Below are positions 1 through 9,093 of a stretch of 64,000 nt of DNA, one piece after another (positions within the stretch are counted from its first letter, which is position 1; each line of letters begins with the position of its first letter). The DNA comes from Haemophilus parainfluenzae (GTDB taxonomy: Bacteria > Pseudomonadota > Gammaproteobacteria > Enterobacterales > Pasteurellaceae), in NCBI RefSeq assembly GCF_014931375.1, contig NZ_CP063117.1, positions 1,488,501-1,552,500 of the forward strand, given 5' to 3'. Below the pieces are notes generated by a model. It made no database searches and had not been told where the DNA came from. It saw only the letters and a list, made by a program, of their open reading frames with translations. Position numbers and translations under genes: made by a program.

Positions 1-1509
1 TGCAGCCGCTTTATGGCGAGTTTCATCCGCTTCCATTTGAGGATCAGAATCCAACACTTCACCACAACCCGCTTGAATATGGGCAATGCCATTTTGTACA
101 AAAGCAGAACGAATCACGATACAGGTATCAAAATGACCATCAGAGGTGAGATAGCCGACAGCACCACCGTAACTGTGACGTTTTTGCTGTTCAAATTGAT
201 AAATTAACTGCATCGCTTTGATTTTAGGCGCACCAGTTAACGTTCCCATATTCATGCAAGCTTGATAAGCATGTAAGGCATCAAGTTCAGGACGAAGTTT
301 ACCCACTACGCGAGAAACTAAATGCATAATATGAGAATAGCGATCCACTTGCATTAATTCGGCAACTTTACGTGTACCGCTTTGACACACGCGAGCAATG
401 TCATTACGGGCTAAATCCACTAACATTAAATGTTCAGCTTGCTCTTTATGATCAAGACGTAATTCTAATTCCAAACGCGCATCCAATTCAGGGTCAATAT
501 TGCCATGCGCATCAAAACCACGCGGGCGAGAACCTGCAATTGGATAGATTTCTAATTGACGATTATCTGGCGCATATTTCAGCGCACTTTCTGGTGACGC
601 ACCGAATAAAATGAAATCTTCATCGTTCATGTAGAACATGTAAGGGCTTGGATTGTTATGTTTTAATTGCGCATAGCTCGCAAGGGTATTCGGGCATGCT
701 AATGAAAAACGGCGAGATGGCACGATTTGGAACACATCACCAATATTAATATGATGTTTTAATGCTTTGACAATACCGATAAATTCAGGATCTTCAAAGT
801 TGGTGCAGACCTCATCACTTGCTGCTTTAATGGAAAATACGCCATCAATATTTTTTAATTTTTGGGCAATAGAAAGTGCTGTTTTTGCGACTTCCACTTG
901 TTCTTCTTGGCTAAAGCAAAAGCTTTTTAAGGTCGCTTGTTGGCTTTGGTGATCGATGGTAATTAAGTTTTCTGCGAGATAGAAGCTGTAATCTGGGCAG
1001 TGAATACCATCATCTTTTAATTCAACACCTTGCATTGGAATAAAATTTGCCACCAAATCATAAGCAAATAAACCACCTAAAAAGACTGGCGTGCTGCTAT
1101 GTTGGTAATGGTTAGAGATTACACGAAGACCATCAAAGATTGTTGCAGCTTGTAATTTACTGTCTTCATCTAATTGATTATCGAGCGGTGCAAATTGAAC
1201 AGAAAATTCATTATCAAAATTGACCGCACTTACAGTGCCGAGTTGGCTTAATACGGGATGAATTTCTTTTAACACTTGTTTACCGTTCGCATTTAGCGCT
1301 CTAAATGTCACTTGATTGCCGAAGCAAGTAATTTTAACGGCCGCATTAATTAGAATAAGACTTTGTAAGCTATTTTTACTACCAATTTCAGCAGAGTCGA
1401 GGAGGAGAGAATTTGAGTTCTGTTGGCATAATGTATTAAAAATTGCGGTGGTGTCGGCATGATAGGGGACCGGTTGAGAGGTCACCGCAATAAAAGGGGT
1501 ATTTTTCAT
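1..1509 (-). CDS. trpE: Anthranilate synthase component I (C-terminus cut by window edge)
   Basis: This enzyme converts chorismate to anthranilate, using ammonia supplied by the TrpG glutaminase, in the first committed step of tryptophan synthesis. The frame is open over 503 codons from an ATG at 1509 with AAAGGA upstream, and I found no in-frame stop. The N-terminus has LLLDSAEIGSK, which matches the LLES-type tryptophan feedback site of enterobacterial TrpE. The last visible residues (DSDPQMEADETRHKAAA) match the chorismate-binding C-terminus, so only about 20 residues should be missing. A TrpR-type operator overlaps its promoter. TrpE is preferred over PabB or MenF because of the N-terminal feedback motif. 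Confidence 0.93.
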   Translation of the reverse strand, partial: MKNTPFIAVTSQPVPYHADTTAIFNTLCQQNSNSLLLDSAEIGSKNSLQSLILINAAVKITCFGNQVTFRALNANGKQVLKEIHPVLSQLGTVSAVNFDNEFSVQFAPLDNQLDEDSKLQAATIFDGLRVISNHYQHSSTPVFLGGLFAYDLVANFIPMQGVELKDDGIHCPDYSFYLAENLITIDHQSQQATLKSFCFSQEEQVEVAKTALSIAQKLKNIDGVFSIKAASDEVCTNFEDPEFIGIVKALKHHINIGDVFQIVPSRRFSLACPNTLASYAQLKHNNPSPYMFYMNDEDFILFGASPESALKYAPDNRQLEIYPIAGSRPRGFDAHGNIDPELDARLELELRLDHKEQAEHLMLVDLARNDIARVCQSGTRKVAELMQVDRYSHIMHLVSRVVGKLRPELDALHAYQACMNMGTLTGAPKIKAMQLIYQFEQQKRHSYGGAVGYLTSDGHFDTCIVIRSAFVQNGIAHIQAGCGEVLDSDPQMEADETRHKAAA

Positions 1510-1534
1510 AATCAATCCTTTATTCTGAACTTTT

Positions 1535-1568
1535 GTACTATTAAACTAGTGCATAATGCATAAGTCAA
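1535..1568 (-). promoter_or_regulatory. trpE promoter with TrpR operator
   Basis: On the minus strand, TTGACT (1563-1568) and TTTAAT (1540-1545) are separated by 17 bp. The 18-mer at 1535-1552 matches the E. coli trp operator core GTACTAGTTAACTAGTAC at 15 of 18 positions and covers the -10 element. Only about 25 bases lie between operator and start codon, so there is no room for a leader-peptide attenuator. Repression by TrpR is inferred. Confidence 0.75.
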
Positions 1569-1650
1569 GAGAATAATCAAAAAATTGGCGTAATTTTACA
1601 ATATTTTTTTAATTTTTAACCAAAGATATAAAAATAGAGGAAGTTGATTA

Positions 1651-1687
1651 GAAAAAAGCCATTTCGAGGCATATCTCAAAATGGCTT
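1651..1687 (-). terminator. Terminator after azoR
   Basis: AAGCCATTTCGAG (1656-1668) pairs with CTCAAAATGGCTT (1675-1687) apart from one mismatch. On the minus strand the stem is followed by a T run, as expected downstream of azoR. Confidence 0.8.
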
Positions 1688-1705
1688 ATCTGGGGATTTT
1701 AGTGA

Positions 1706-2287
1706 TTAGAGAGAGGCAACGATTTCATCAATTTTATTTCTTGCTGAACGTTGTGCTTTTTCAATCGCTTCAGCACCTAATCCGATACCTTTTGCATAAG
1801 CAAACTGAACATCGGTGATGCCAACAAAACCTAAAATCGCTTTTAAGTAATTCGTCACATTGTTGTTTTCATCATACATGCCACCAAAGCTTGCTAATAC
1901 AATCGCTTTTTTATCTTTAAGTAAACCTTCAGGACCATTTGCAGTGTATTGGAATGTCACACGAGGGCGAGCGATAAAATCAAAGTAAGATTTAAGTTGT
2001 GTTGGGATGCCTAAGTTATACATTGGCGCACCAATTACAATAATATCCGCAGCCTTTAATTCAGTGACTAATTCATCTGATAGCGCTAAAAGTGCATTTT
2101 CTTCCGCTGTTTTAGGTTCGCCACGTACCGCAGTTGCCGCCGTTGCATCAAAATGGGGTAGTTGTTGCGCCGCTAAATCACGTACCACAATGTGGTGGCC
2201 ATTTAATTTTTCAATAGTGTAATCGGCTAATTTATTGCTTTGAGAGTTACCAGCAAGGATGCTTGATTTTAATACTAATACGTTCAT
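1706..2287 (-). CDS. azoR: FMN-dependent NADH-azoreductase
   Basis: This is a flavodoxin-like quinone and azo-compound reductase of the AzoR (AcpD) family, a cytosolic FMN homodimer that reduces quinones by two electrons and protects against thiol and quinone stress. The 193 residues are close to the usual length of about 200. The N-terminal strand [10 protein letters not shown] and SQSN form the flavin phosphate loop, and the [18 protein letters not shown] block is the family signature around residues 95-112. AGGAAA precedes the ATG at 2287. It has its own terminator and appears to be a single-gene unit. Physiological substrates cannot be told from sequence. Confidence 0.9.
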   Translation of the reverse strand: MNVLVLKSSILAGNSQSNKLADYTIEKLNGHHIVVRDLAAQQLPHFDATAATAVRGEPKTAEENALLALSDELVTELKAADIIVIGAPMYNLGIPTQLKSYFDFIARPRVTFQYTANGPEGLLKDKKAIVLASFGGMYDENNNVTNYLKAILGFVGITDVQFAYAKGIGLGAEAIEKAQRSARNKIDEIVASL

Positions 2288-2409
2288 AGAGTTTCCTTTA
2301 ATTTGTGTTTATCAAAAGTGCGGTCATTTTATCGGAAATTTTGAATAGATAAAGTAGCTATCAGGAAAATCATTGTTTACTAATTGGAAATAATTCAGCG
2401 AGATATTAA

Positions 2410-2449
2410 CAAGTGTGGTGGAAAGTGCTAAAATTCTCCGCCGCACTTG
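2410..2449 (+). promoter_or_regulatory. Upstream hairpin in the thrS leader
   Basis: AAGTGTGGTGGA (2411-2422) pairs with TCCGCCGCACTT (2437-2448), using two G-U pairs, and C2410-G2449 extends the stem to 13 bp around a 14-base loop. It lies about 100-138 bases before the thrS start, roughly where E. coli thrS has the upstream stem of its translational operator. It could instead be a fortuitous inverted pair of degenerate uptake sequences, with no followed T run to suggest a terminator. Confidence 0.45.
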
Positions 2450-2507
2450 GTTTGCTCGATAGTGGGAGTGAATGAAAGTGCGGTTTGTTTTTAATCATTA
2501 TTTGCAT

Positions 2508-2528
2508 GTTGCCTTTCGTATGGGCGAC
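2508..2528 (+). promoter_or_regulatory. thrS translational operator, tRNA-Thr anticodon-arm mimic
   Basis: GTTGCCT (2508-2514) pairs with GGGCGAC (2522-2528) to give a 7-bp stem around the seven-base loop TTCGTAT (2515-2521). The loop is laid out like an anticodon loop: U-U-CGU-A-U, with CGU the anticodon for ACG threonine codons, at bases -31 to -29 from the start. E. coli ThrRS is known to bind such a hairpin in its own mRNA and block ribosome binding, so the same feedback is inferred here. Confidence 0.8.
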
Positions 2529-2547
2529 CACTGTATAAGGAAAAATT

Positions 2548-4479
2548 ATGCCTATTATTACTTTACCGGACGGTTCTAAACGTGAATTTGATCGTCCAGT
2601 TTCTGTGTTAGAAGTGGCTCAAGATATCGGAGCCGGTCTTGCCAAAGCAACCATCGCTGGCCGTGTAAACGGTGAACGTCGTGATGCCTGTGACATCATC
2701 AATGAAGATGCTAACCTTGAAATTATTACAGCAAAAGATGAAGACGGTTTAGAAATTATTCGTCACTCTTGCGCACACTTGCTCGGTCACGCAATCAAAC
2801 AATTATTCCCAGATGTCAAAATGGCAATCGGTCCAACGATTGAAAACGGCTTCTATTATGACGTGGATTTAGACCGTTCTTTAACGCAAGAAGACATTGA
2901 TGCGATTGAAAAACGTATGCTTGAATTAGCGAAAACCAATTATGACGTCATCAAAACTCCGGTAAGCTGGCAAGAAGCAAGAGATACTTTTGAAAAACGC
3001 GGCGAGCCATACAAAATGGCTATTTTAGATGAAAACATCGAACGTACCGCAACGCCTGCGCTTTATCATCATGAAGAATACATTGATATGTGTCGTGGGC
3101 CACATGTACCGAATATGCGTTTCTGCCACAATTTCAAATTAATGAAGGTTGCAGGTGCGTACTGGCGTGGTGATAGCAAAAATAAAATGTTACAACGTAT
3201 CTACGGTACGGCTTGGGCAGATAAAAAACAATTAGCAGAATACTTAACTCGCTTAGAAGAAGCGGCAAAACGTGACCACCGTAAAATCGGTAAAGCGTTA
3301 GATTTATATCATATGCAAGAAGAAGCACCAGGTATGGTCTTCTGGCATAACGATGGTTGGACAATTTTCCGTGAATTGGAAACCTTCGTACGTACAAAAT
3401 TAAAAGAATACGATTATCAAGAAGTGAAAGGTCCGTTCATGATGGACCGTGTGTTATGGGAAAAAACAGGTCACTGGCAAAACTACGGCGATTTGATGTT
3501 TACTACACAATCAGAAAACCGTGAATATGCGATTAAACCAATGAACTGTCCAGGACACGTTCAAATCTTTAACCAAGGTTTAAAATCTTACCGTGATTTA
3601 CCAATCCGTATGGCGGAATTTGGTTCTTGCCATCGTAACGAACCATCTGGTTCTTTACACGGTTTAATGCGTGTACGTGGCTTCACTCAAGATGATGCCC
3701 ACATTTTCTGTACTGAAGACCAAATTGAAAGTGAAGTAACCAGCTGTATTAAAATGGTTTACGACATTTACAGCACGTTCGGTTTCCAAAATATTCAGGT
3801 GAAATTATCTACTCGTCCTGAAAAACGTATTGGTGCAGATGATATGTGGGATCGTGCAGAAGCGGGTCTTGCGGCAGCATTAGCGCATAACGGTCTTGAA
3901 TATGAAATTCAAGAAGGCGAAGGTGCATTCTACGGCCCGAAAATTGAGTTTGCATTACGTGACTGTTTAGATCGTGAATGGCAATGCGGTACTATCCAAT
4001 TAGACTTTGCATTACCTGGTCGTTTAAATGCGTCTTATGTGGCAGAAGACAATGACCGTCGTACACCGGTTATGATTCACCGTGCGATTTTAGGTTCGAT
4101 TGAACGCTTCATCGGTATCATTACTGAAGAGTATGCAGGTTTCTTCCCTGCATGGTTAGCACCAGTTCAAGCGGTTGTGATGAATATTACTGATAGTCAA
4201 GCTGATTACGTGCAAAAAGTCGTGAAACAACTATCTGATGCTGGATTACGTGTTAAAGCAGATTTACGTAATGAGAAAGTCGGCTTTAAGATCCGTGAAC
4301 ACACCTTACGTCGCGTACCTTATATGCTCGTTTGCGGTGATAAAGAAATCGCTGAAGGCAAAGTGGCTGTACGTACCCGTAAAGGTGCAGATTTAGGCAC
4401 TTTCACGATTGAAGAGTTTGCTGAAATCTTAAAATCCCAAGTAAGACAACGTGAGTTGAAATTGTTGGGTGAAGAGTAA
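2548..4479 (+). CDS. thrS: Threonyl-tRNA synthetase
   Basis: This class II synthetase charges tRNA-Thr and is the autoregulator of its own mRNA. The 643 residues match the bacterial length. Domains in order are an N-terminal TGS domain (about 1-61), the editing domain with [10 protein letters not shown] (about 73-82) and the conserved CRGPHVP, the catalytic core with motif 2 ([11 protein letters not shown]) and motif 3 (near [11 protein letters not shown]), and a C-terminal anticodon-binding domain from about 535. AAGGA lies 6 bases before the ATG. The leader carries an anticodon-like hairpin. Unlike in E. coli, infC does not follow directly: a mutarotase gene lies between. Confidence 0.98.
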   Translation: MPIITLPDGSKREFDRPVSVLEVAQDIGAGLAKATIAGRVNGERRDACDIINEDANLEIITAKDEDGLEIIRHSCAHLLGHAIKQLFPDVKMAIGPTIENGFYYDVDLDRSLTQEDIDAIEKRMLELAKTNYDVIKTPVSWQEARDTFEKRGEPYKMAILDENIERTATPALYHHEEYIDMCRGPHVPNMRFCHNFKLMKVAGAYWRGDSKNKMLQRIYGTAWADKKQLAEYLTRLEEAAKRDHRKIGKALDLYHMQEEAPGMVFWHNDGWTIFRELETFVRTKLKEYDYQEVKGPFMMDRVLWEKTGHWQNYGDLMFTTQSENREYAIKPMNCPGHVQIFNQGLKSYRDLPIRMAEFGSCHRNEPSGSLHGLMRVRGFTQDDAHIFCTEDQIESEVTSCIKMVYDIYSTFGFQNIQVKLSTRPEKRIGADDMWDRAEAGLAAALAHNGLEYEIQEGEGAFYGPKIEFALRDCLDREWQCGTIQLDFALPGRLNASYVAEDNDRRTPVMIHRAILGSIERFIGIITEEYAGFFPAWLAPVQAVVMNITDSQADYVQKVVKQLSDAGLRVKADLRNEKVGFKIREHTLRRVPYMLVCGDKEIAEGKVAVRTRKGADLGTFTIEEFAEILKSQVRQRELKLLGEE

Positions 4480-4508
4480 TTAATTCTTTAAAATCTTAAT
4501 TAAAAATG

Positions 4509-4533
4509 ACCGCACTTTGATGTGCGGTTTTTT
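4509..4533 (+). terminator. thrS terminator made from an inverted uptake-sequence pair
   Basis: ACCGCAC (4509-4515) and GTGCGGT (4522-4528) form a hairpin followed by a run of T. Confidence 0.85.
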
Positions 4534-4605
4534 ATATTCACGGTATAAAAATAAACTCAAGTATCTCTTTCTTCTATATAATAGCCTTATCACAAGGAGG
4601 CGAAT

Positions 4606-5424
4606 ATGACAGCTCAAACTCAACAATTAATACCAGAATTAACGTTAGAACATATCAATGAAATTCCTGTTTTAATTTTAAATCACCCAGTAGGATTGGC
4701 TCGAATTGCACTACAAGGGGCACAGCTATTAAATTGGCAGCCTAAAGGGGCAGAGCAGGATATCTTTTGGTTAAGTGAGATTGAATCTTTTACACAAGGT
4801 GTCGCGATTCGTGGTGGTGTACCGATTTGTTACCCTTGGTTTGGAGGTGTTAAACAACCTTCACACGGTACAGCGCGTTTACGTTTGTGGCAATTGAGTG
4901 ATTATGATCTCCAAGCGAATAAAGTGCGGTTAGAATTTTCACTGTTTTCTGGATATGGTGTGATTGAAGCCAAAATGAAAATGGAATTTACCGATAAATG
5001 CACAATGACTTTAACGCATTTAGGGCAAGAACCTGCTCAAGCCGCATTGCACAGCTATTTTAATATCGGTGATATTTCACAAATTGAAGTCCAAAATTTA
5101 CCAAACCGTTGTTATGACTCATTACAAGGTAAATATACAGAAGTACCTGCAACTCGCAGAATTGAACAGGGCGTAGATTGTATTTATTCATTAGAAGAAA
5201 ATAAAACATTGTTGGTGGATAAAACATTTAATCGACGTATTCAAATTACCCATCATCATGCAGATTCAATTGTTCTATGGAATCCTTGGGAGAAAACACC
5301 AAGTGCGATGCAACCAGAAGGATATAGAACAATGGTATGTATTGAAACCGCAAGATTAGAAAAATTGCTTCAATTTGGAGAGAGCATTTCAGCTGAAATA
5401 AGTGCTTTAACCACTGATATTTAA
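4606..5424 (+). CDS. yeaD: D-hexose-6-phosphate mutarotase (YeaD family)
   Basis: This is an aldose-1-epimerase-fold protein of the YeaD or glucose-6-phosphate 1-epimerase family, which interconverts the anomers of hexose 6-phosphates. The 272 residues are the usual size. Recognisable blocks are RGGVPICYPWFG (about 69-80), HGTARLRLW, ALHSYFNIGD with a likely catalytic histidine, and the late VLWNPWEK and CIETA motifs. AGGAGG sits just upstream of the ATG. It lies between thrS and infC. The family is certain from the motifs, but substrate specificity is inferred. Confidence 0.9.
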   Translation: MTAQTQQLIPELTLEHINEIPVLILNHPVGLARIALQGAQLLNWQPKGAEQDIFWLSEIESFTQGVAIRGGVPICYPWFGGVKQPSHGTARLRLWQLSDYDLQANKVRLEFSLFSGYGVIEAKMKMEFTDKCTMTLTHLGQEPAQAALHSYFNIGDISQIEVQNLPNRCYDSLQGKYTEVPATRRIEQGVDCIYSLEENKTLLVDKTFNRRIQITHHHADSIVLWNPWEKTPSAMQPEGYRTMVCIETARLEKLLQFGESISAEISALTTDI

Positions 5425-5565
5425 AGGAATAGAAATCCTTGTTGCATAAACGTAGCAAATACTATAAAATTTTGCCCGTTTTTTGTTTGTTTTTATAGCA
5501 AATGATTTAATAAATCTTCTGTTTGAAGACAGTAGGTTTTTTCTTAAATAAATAGAAGGAATAAC

Positions 5566-6111
5566 ATTATCAAAACCGTAAAAAAAGCTCCGGCAGCTAA
5601 CCGCCCGAATCGCATTAACGATGAAATTCGAGTAAAAGAAGTTCGTTTGATTGACCAAGATGGTGAACAAGCGGGGATTGTATCAATTCAACAGGCCTTA
5701 GAGATGGCAGAACAAGCAGCGCTTGATTTAGTTGAGATCAGTCCGAATGCCGAACCACCGGTTTGTCGTATTATGAACTACGGCAAGTTCCTCTATGAAA
5801 AGAGTAAAACTGCAAAAGAACAGAAGAAAAAACAAAAAGTCGTACAAGTGAAGGAAATTAAATTCCGTCCAGGTACAGACGAAGGTGACTACCAAGTTAA
5901 ATTACGTAGCTTAATTCGTTTCTTAGAAGATGGTGATAAAGCGAAAATTACCGTACGTTTCCGCGGTCGTGAAATGGCTCACCAAGATATCGGTTTAGAC
6001 GTATTAGAACGCGTTAAAAACGATTTGGCTGACATTTCAGTAGTGGAATCTGCACCGGGTAAATTAGAAGGTCGCCAAGCGGTAATGGTGTTAGCACCTA
6101 AGAAAAAATAA
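5566..6111 (+). CDS. infC: Translation initiation factor IF-3 with ATT start
   Basis: IF-3 binds the 30S subunit, prevents premature 50S joining and proofreads the start codon. The frame with family homology runs upstream of every ATG, GTG or TTG that would give a full product. The ATT at 5566, five bases after AGAAGGA, yields 181 residues, as in E. coli where infC also starts with AUU. The N-domain contains [12 protein letters not shown] and the C-domain has [15 protein letters not shown] and FRGREM. A rare start codon is the known autoregulatory device, since IF-3 itself discriminates against it. infC heads the infC-rpmI-rplT cluster. Confidence 0.95.
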   Translation: MIKTVKKAPAANRPNRINDEIRVKEVRLIDQDGEQAGIVSIQQALEMAEQAALDLVEISPNAEPPVCRIMNYGKFLYEKSKTAKEQKKKQKVVQVKEIKFRPGTDEGDYQVKLRSLIRFLEDGDKAKITVRFRGREMAHQDIGLDVLERVKNDLADISVVESAPGKLEGRQAVMVLAPKKK

Positions 6112-6234
6112 TTTTTTATTTAGATTTGATCTAGATAATAGAATTTTCACTTCGGTGAGAATACAACTGCACATTGGGCAAACTACGCAGCCTAATTGCT
6201 TTTGGAGAAGGGCAATTCAATTTGCCATATTGGA

Positions 6235-6276
6235 ATAATTAGTGCCTACAAGTAATCTTCGGATTCGCCTAATTAT
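6235..6276 (+). promoter_or_regulatory. Structured leader of rpmI-rplT, candidate L20 operator
   Basis: In the 197-base gap between infC and rpmI, ATAATTAG (6235-6242) pairs with CTAATTAT (6269-6276), enclosing a smaller hairpin AATC-TTCG-GATT (6254-6265) closed by a stable UUCG tetraloop. In E. coli, L20 represses rpmI translation by binding structures in this region. That role here is an inference from position and structure. Confidence 0.5.
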
Positions 6277-6308
6277 GTGTTTAACTTAAAATGCGGAGTT
6301 TTTTAACA

Positions 6309-6506
6309 ATGCCTAAAATTAAAACAGTACGTGGTGCTGCTAAGCGTTTCAAAAAAACAGCTTCTGGCGGTTTCAAACGTAAACAATCTCACTTACGTCA
6401 TATTTTGACTAAAAAGACAACTAAACGTAAACGTCATTTACGTCATAAATCAATGGTTGCGAAAGCAGACCAAGTTTTAGTAGTAGCTTGCTTACCATAC
6501 GCATAA
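6309..6506 (+). CDS. rpmI: 50S ribosomal protein L35
   Basis: This is the small, very basic large-subunit protein L35, 65 residues beginning [17 protein letters not shown] and including [11 protein letters not shown] and [10 protein letters not shown]. The start at 6309 is chosen because homologs begin MPKIKT and GGAG (6295-6298) lies 10 bases upstream. An in-frame ATG at 6291 would add six unconserved residues and overlap that ribosome-binding site. It lies in the infC-rpmI-rplT cluster, 66 bases before rplT, and is probably translationally controlled by L20. Confidence 0.97.
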
Positions 6507-6569
6507 GCCGTTATTTAAGCAAAACGTACGATTAGTTAAATTAGTTAAAAATATTACATAGGAGATTAA

Positions 6570-6926
<357 letters not shown>

Positions 6927-6953
6927 TTTTTTTAAAGTTTAGATTCAAAAATT

Positions 6954-6979
6954 AGGACGCTGAAAAGCGTCCTTTTTTA
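6954..6979 (+). terminator. Terminator of infC-rpmI-rplT
   Basis: AGGACGC (6954-6960) and GCGTCCT (6967-6973) form a stem with a TGAAAA loop, followed by a T run. Confidence 0.9.
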
Positions 6980-6994
6980 TTACTTCTAAAAAAG

Positions 6995-7025
6995 AAAAAA
7001 CCGCTACTCAAAACTTGAATAGCGG
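6995..7025 (-). terminator. Terminator downstream of dxs
   Basis: CCGCTA (7001-7006) and TAGCGG (7020-7025), with an inner TCAA/TTGA pairing, form a hairpin. On the minus strand it is followed by TTTTTTCTTTTTT. The 145 bases between it and the dxs stop hold no gene that I can see. Confidence 0.7.
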
Positions 7026-7170
7026 GGAGGTCTTAATTTATAAGAAACTTCAAAAAGATAACTGCAATATGCAGTGCACTAGCAATGTATCAGACTGTGT
7101 GTTTTTGAAATAGTTCGATATTTTTGAAAAAATTTTTAAAAATATCAAAATTAAACCAAAATGAACGAAT

Positions 7171-9024
7171 TTAGCCCTTTATAAAGGCAATAATTTGCTC
7201 TTCAATCCCTTTTTCATCTAATTTAATTTCAGCAAGGGCTTCTTGTTGTGTTCCTTGCGGAATAAAGATATCAGGTAAACCAAGTTGTAAAAGTGCGGTT
7301 GTTTTTCCATGAGAATTTAGCACTTCTGAAACAGCAGAGCCTGCACCACCTTGAATCGCATTTTCTTCCAATGTCACAATGACGTCATGAGTATTCGCCA
7401 CTTCTAGAATACGAGCTTCATCAATTGGTTTCACAAAGCGCATATCGACAACAGTCGCATTGAGTTTTTCTGCTACAGATAAAGCAGCAGGTAAGAGTGT
7501 GCCAAAATTCAGAATCGCGATTTTTTCACCCTGGCGAACCATTTTGGAACGGCCAATTTCTAATTCAGCAAGTGGGGTTAATTCTACGCCGATTGCATTT
7601 CCACGTGGATAACGTACCGCAGCAGGTTTACCACATTTATAACCGGTGTAAAGCATTTGACGACATTCGTTTTCATCACTTGGTGTCATGATGATCATAT
7701 TCGGAATGCAACGCATAAAACTTAAATCAAACGCACCTTGGTGAGTTTGACCATCAGCACCTACAATACCAGCTCGGTCAATGGCAAAAAGAACTGGTAA
7801 GTTTTGAATGGCGACATCGTGAATAAGCTGATCATAAGCACGTTGTAAGAAGGTAGAATAAATTGCCACGACCGGTTTATAACCGCCAATTGCAAGGCCT
7901 GCCGCAAAGGTGACAGCATGTTGTTCGGCGATGGCCACATCAAAATATTGTTGCGGGAATCGTTCTGAAAACTCTACCATGCCAGAACCTTCACGCATTG
8001 CAGGTGTAATACCGACTAATTTATCGTCTTGTTCCGCCATTTCACATAACCAATCACCAAAGATTTTTGAATAGGTTGGTTTGGTATTTGATTTAGGAAG
8101 TTGGCCGCTTGTTGGGTCAAATTTTGGTACGCCATGGAAACCAATTGGGTCTTTTTCTGCAGGCTCGTAACCTTTTCCTTTTTTAGTTTTGATGTGTAAG
8201 AATTGCGGTCCTTTGAGATCGCGCATATTGCTTAAAGTAGCAATTAATTCATCAATATTATGCCCGTCAATTGGCCCGATATAGTTAAAACCGAGTTCTT
8301 CAAAAAGCGTACTTTCTGGCGAGAACATTACACCTTTCATGTGCTCTTCGGTTTTCTTCATAAAGTTTTTAACAGTTGGTACTTTATCTAAGATTTTTTT
8401 ACTGCCGTCACGGACCGTTGAATATAAGGAACCAGAGAAAATACGTGCAAGGTGATTATTTAATGCACCGACATTTTCAGAAATCGACATTTCATTATCA
8501 TTTAAAATGACCAACATATCAGTATGCAAAGAACCCGCATGGTTTAAGGCTTCAAATGCCATACCTGCAGTGATTGCACCATCACCAATCACACAAACAG
8601 TTTTGCGACCTGCATTTTCACGTTCTGCCGCAACAGCAATACCCAGTCCTGCACTGATTGAAGTGGAAGAGTGACCAACACTTAATACATCGAATTCACT
8701 TTCTTCACGCCAAGGGAAGGGGTGAATACCGCCTTTTTGACGAATAGTGGACATTTGATCACGACGACCCGTCAAAATTTTGTGTGGATAAGCTTGATGG
8801 CCCACATCCCAAATTAATTGATCAAAAGGGGTTTTAAAAATGTAGTGTAGCGCAACGGTTAATTCAACGGTGCCAAGACCCGATGCTAAATGACCGCTGG
8901 TTTGACTAACAGACTCCAACAGATAACTCCGTAACTCCTGACAAAGCTGCGGAAGCTGATCTTTATTTAAAAGACGCAAATCTTCCGGCGAATTAATTAA
9001 GGATAAAAGAGGATAGTTGTTCAT
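7171..9024 (-). CDS. dxs: 1-deoxy-D-xylulose-5-phosphate synthase
   Basis: This thiamine-diphosphate enzyme joins pyruvate and glyceraldehyde 3-phosphate in the first step of the MEP isoprenoid pathway and also feeds thiamine and pyridoxal synthesis. [18 protein letters not shown] is the ThDP/Mg site and [14 protein letters not shown] carries the catalytic glutamate. The C-terminal transketolase-type domain ends with [15 protein letters not shown] place the start at 9024 ([16 protein letters not shown], 617 residues), as in Haemophilus homologs, with AGGA 11 bases upstream. The ATG at 9063 would add 13 unconserved residues. It is the last gene of xseB-ispA-dxs. Confidence 0.96.
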   Translation of the reverse strand: MNNYPLLSLINSPEDLRLLNKDQLPQLCQELRSYLLESVSQTSGHLASGLGTVELTVALHYIFKTPFDQLIWDVGHQAYPHKILTGRRDQMSTIRQKGGIHPFPWREESEFDVLSVGHSSTSISAGLGIAVAAERENAGRKTVCVIGDGAITAGMAFEALNHAGSLHTDMLVILNDNEMSISENVGALNNHLARIFSGSLYSTVRDGSKKILDKVPTVKNFMKKTEEHMKGVMFSPESTLFEELGFNYIGPIDGHNIDELIATLSNMRDLKGPQFLHIKTKKGKGYEPAEKDPIGFHGVPKFDPTSGQLPKSNTKPTYSKIFGDWLCEMAEQDDKLVGITPAMREGSGMVEFSERFPQQYFDVAIAEQHAVTFAAGLAIGGYKPVVAIYSTFLQRAYDQLIHDVAIQNLPVLFAIDRAGIVGADGQTHQGAFDLSFMRCIPNMIIMTPSDENECRQMLYTGYKCGKPAAVRYPRGNAIGVELTPLAELEIGRSKMVRQGEKIAILNFGTLLPAALSVAEKLNATVVDMRFVKPIDEARILEVANTHDVIVTLEENAIQGGAGSAVSEVLNSHGKTTALLQLGLPDIFIPQGTQQEALAEIKLDEKGIEEQIIAFIKG

Positions 9025-9093
9025 ATATTCGTTAGTCCTAAAATGTGAAAAAAGTGACCGCACTTTGAAAAATCAAAGTCAGTGCTGTCACCA

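Noticed and set aside
1..1509. Plus-strand frames of 60-80 residues within the first 1.5 kb
   Set aside because: They lie antisense to trpE, whose own frame is open for 503 codons and matches the family at both ends.
1510..1534. A trp leader peptide and attenuator
   Set aside because: The space between operator and trpE start is too short.
2290..2547. T-box riboswitch for thrS
   Set aside because: No T-box specifier or antiterminator words are present and the anticodon-like hairpin explains control in this group of bacteria.
3134..3397. Minus-strand frame of 87 residues inside thrS
   Set aside because: Shadow of a long, strongly conserved gene; composition and lack of a ribosome-binding site argue against it.
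6291..6308. Longer rpmI start
   Set aside because: Would add six residues absent from L35 and consume the ribosome-binding site of the conserved start.
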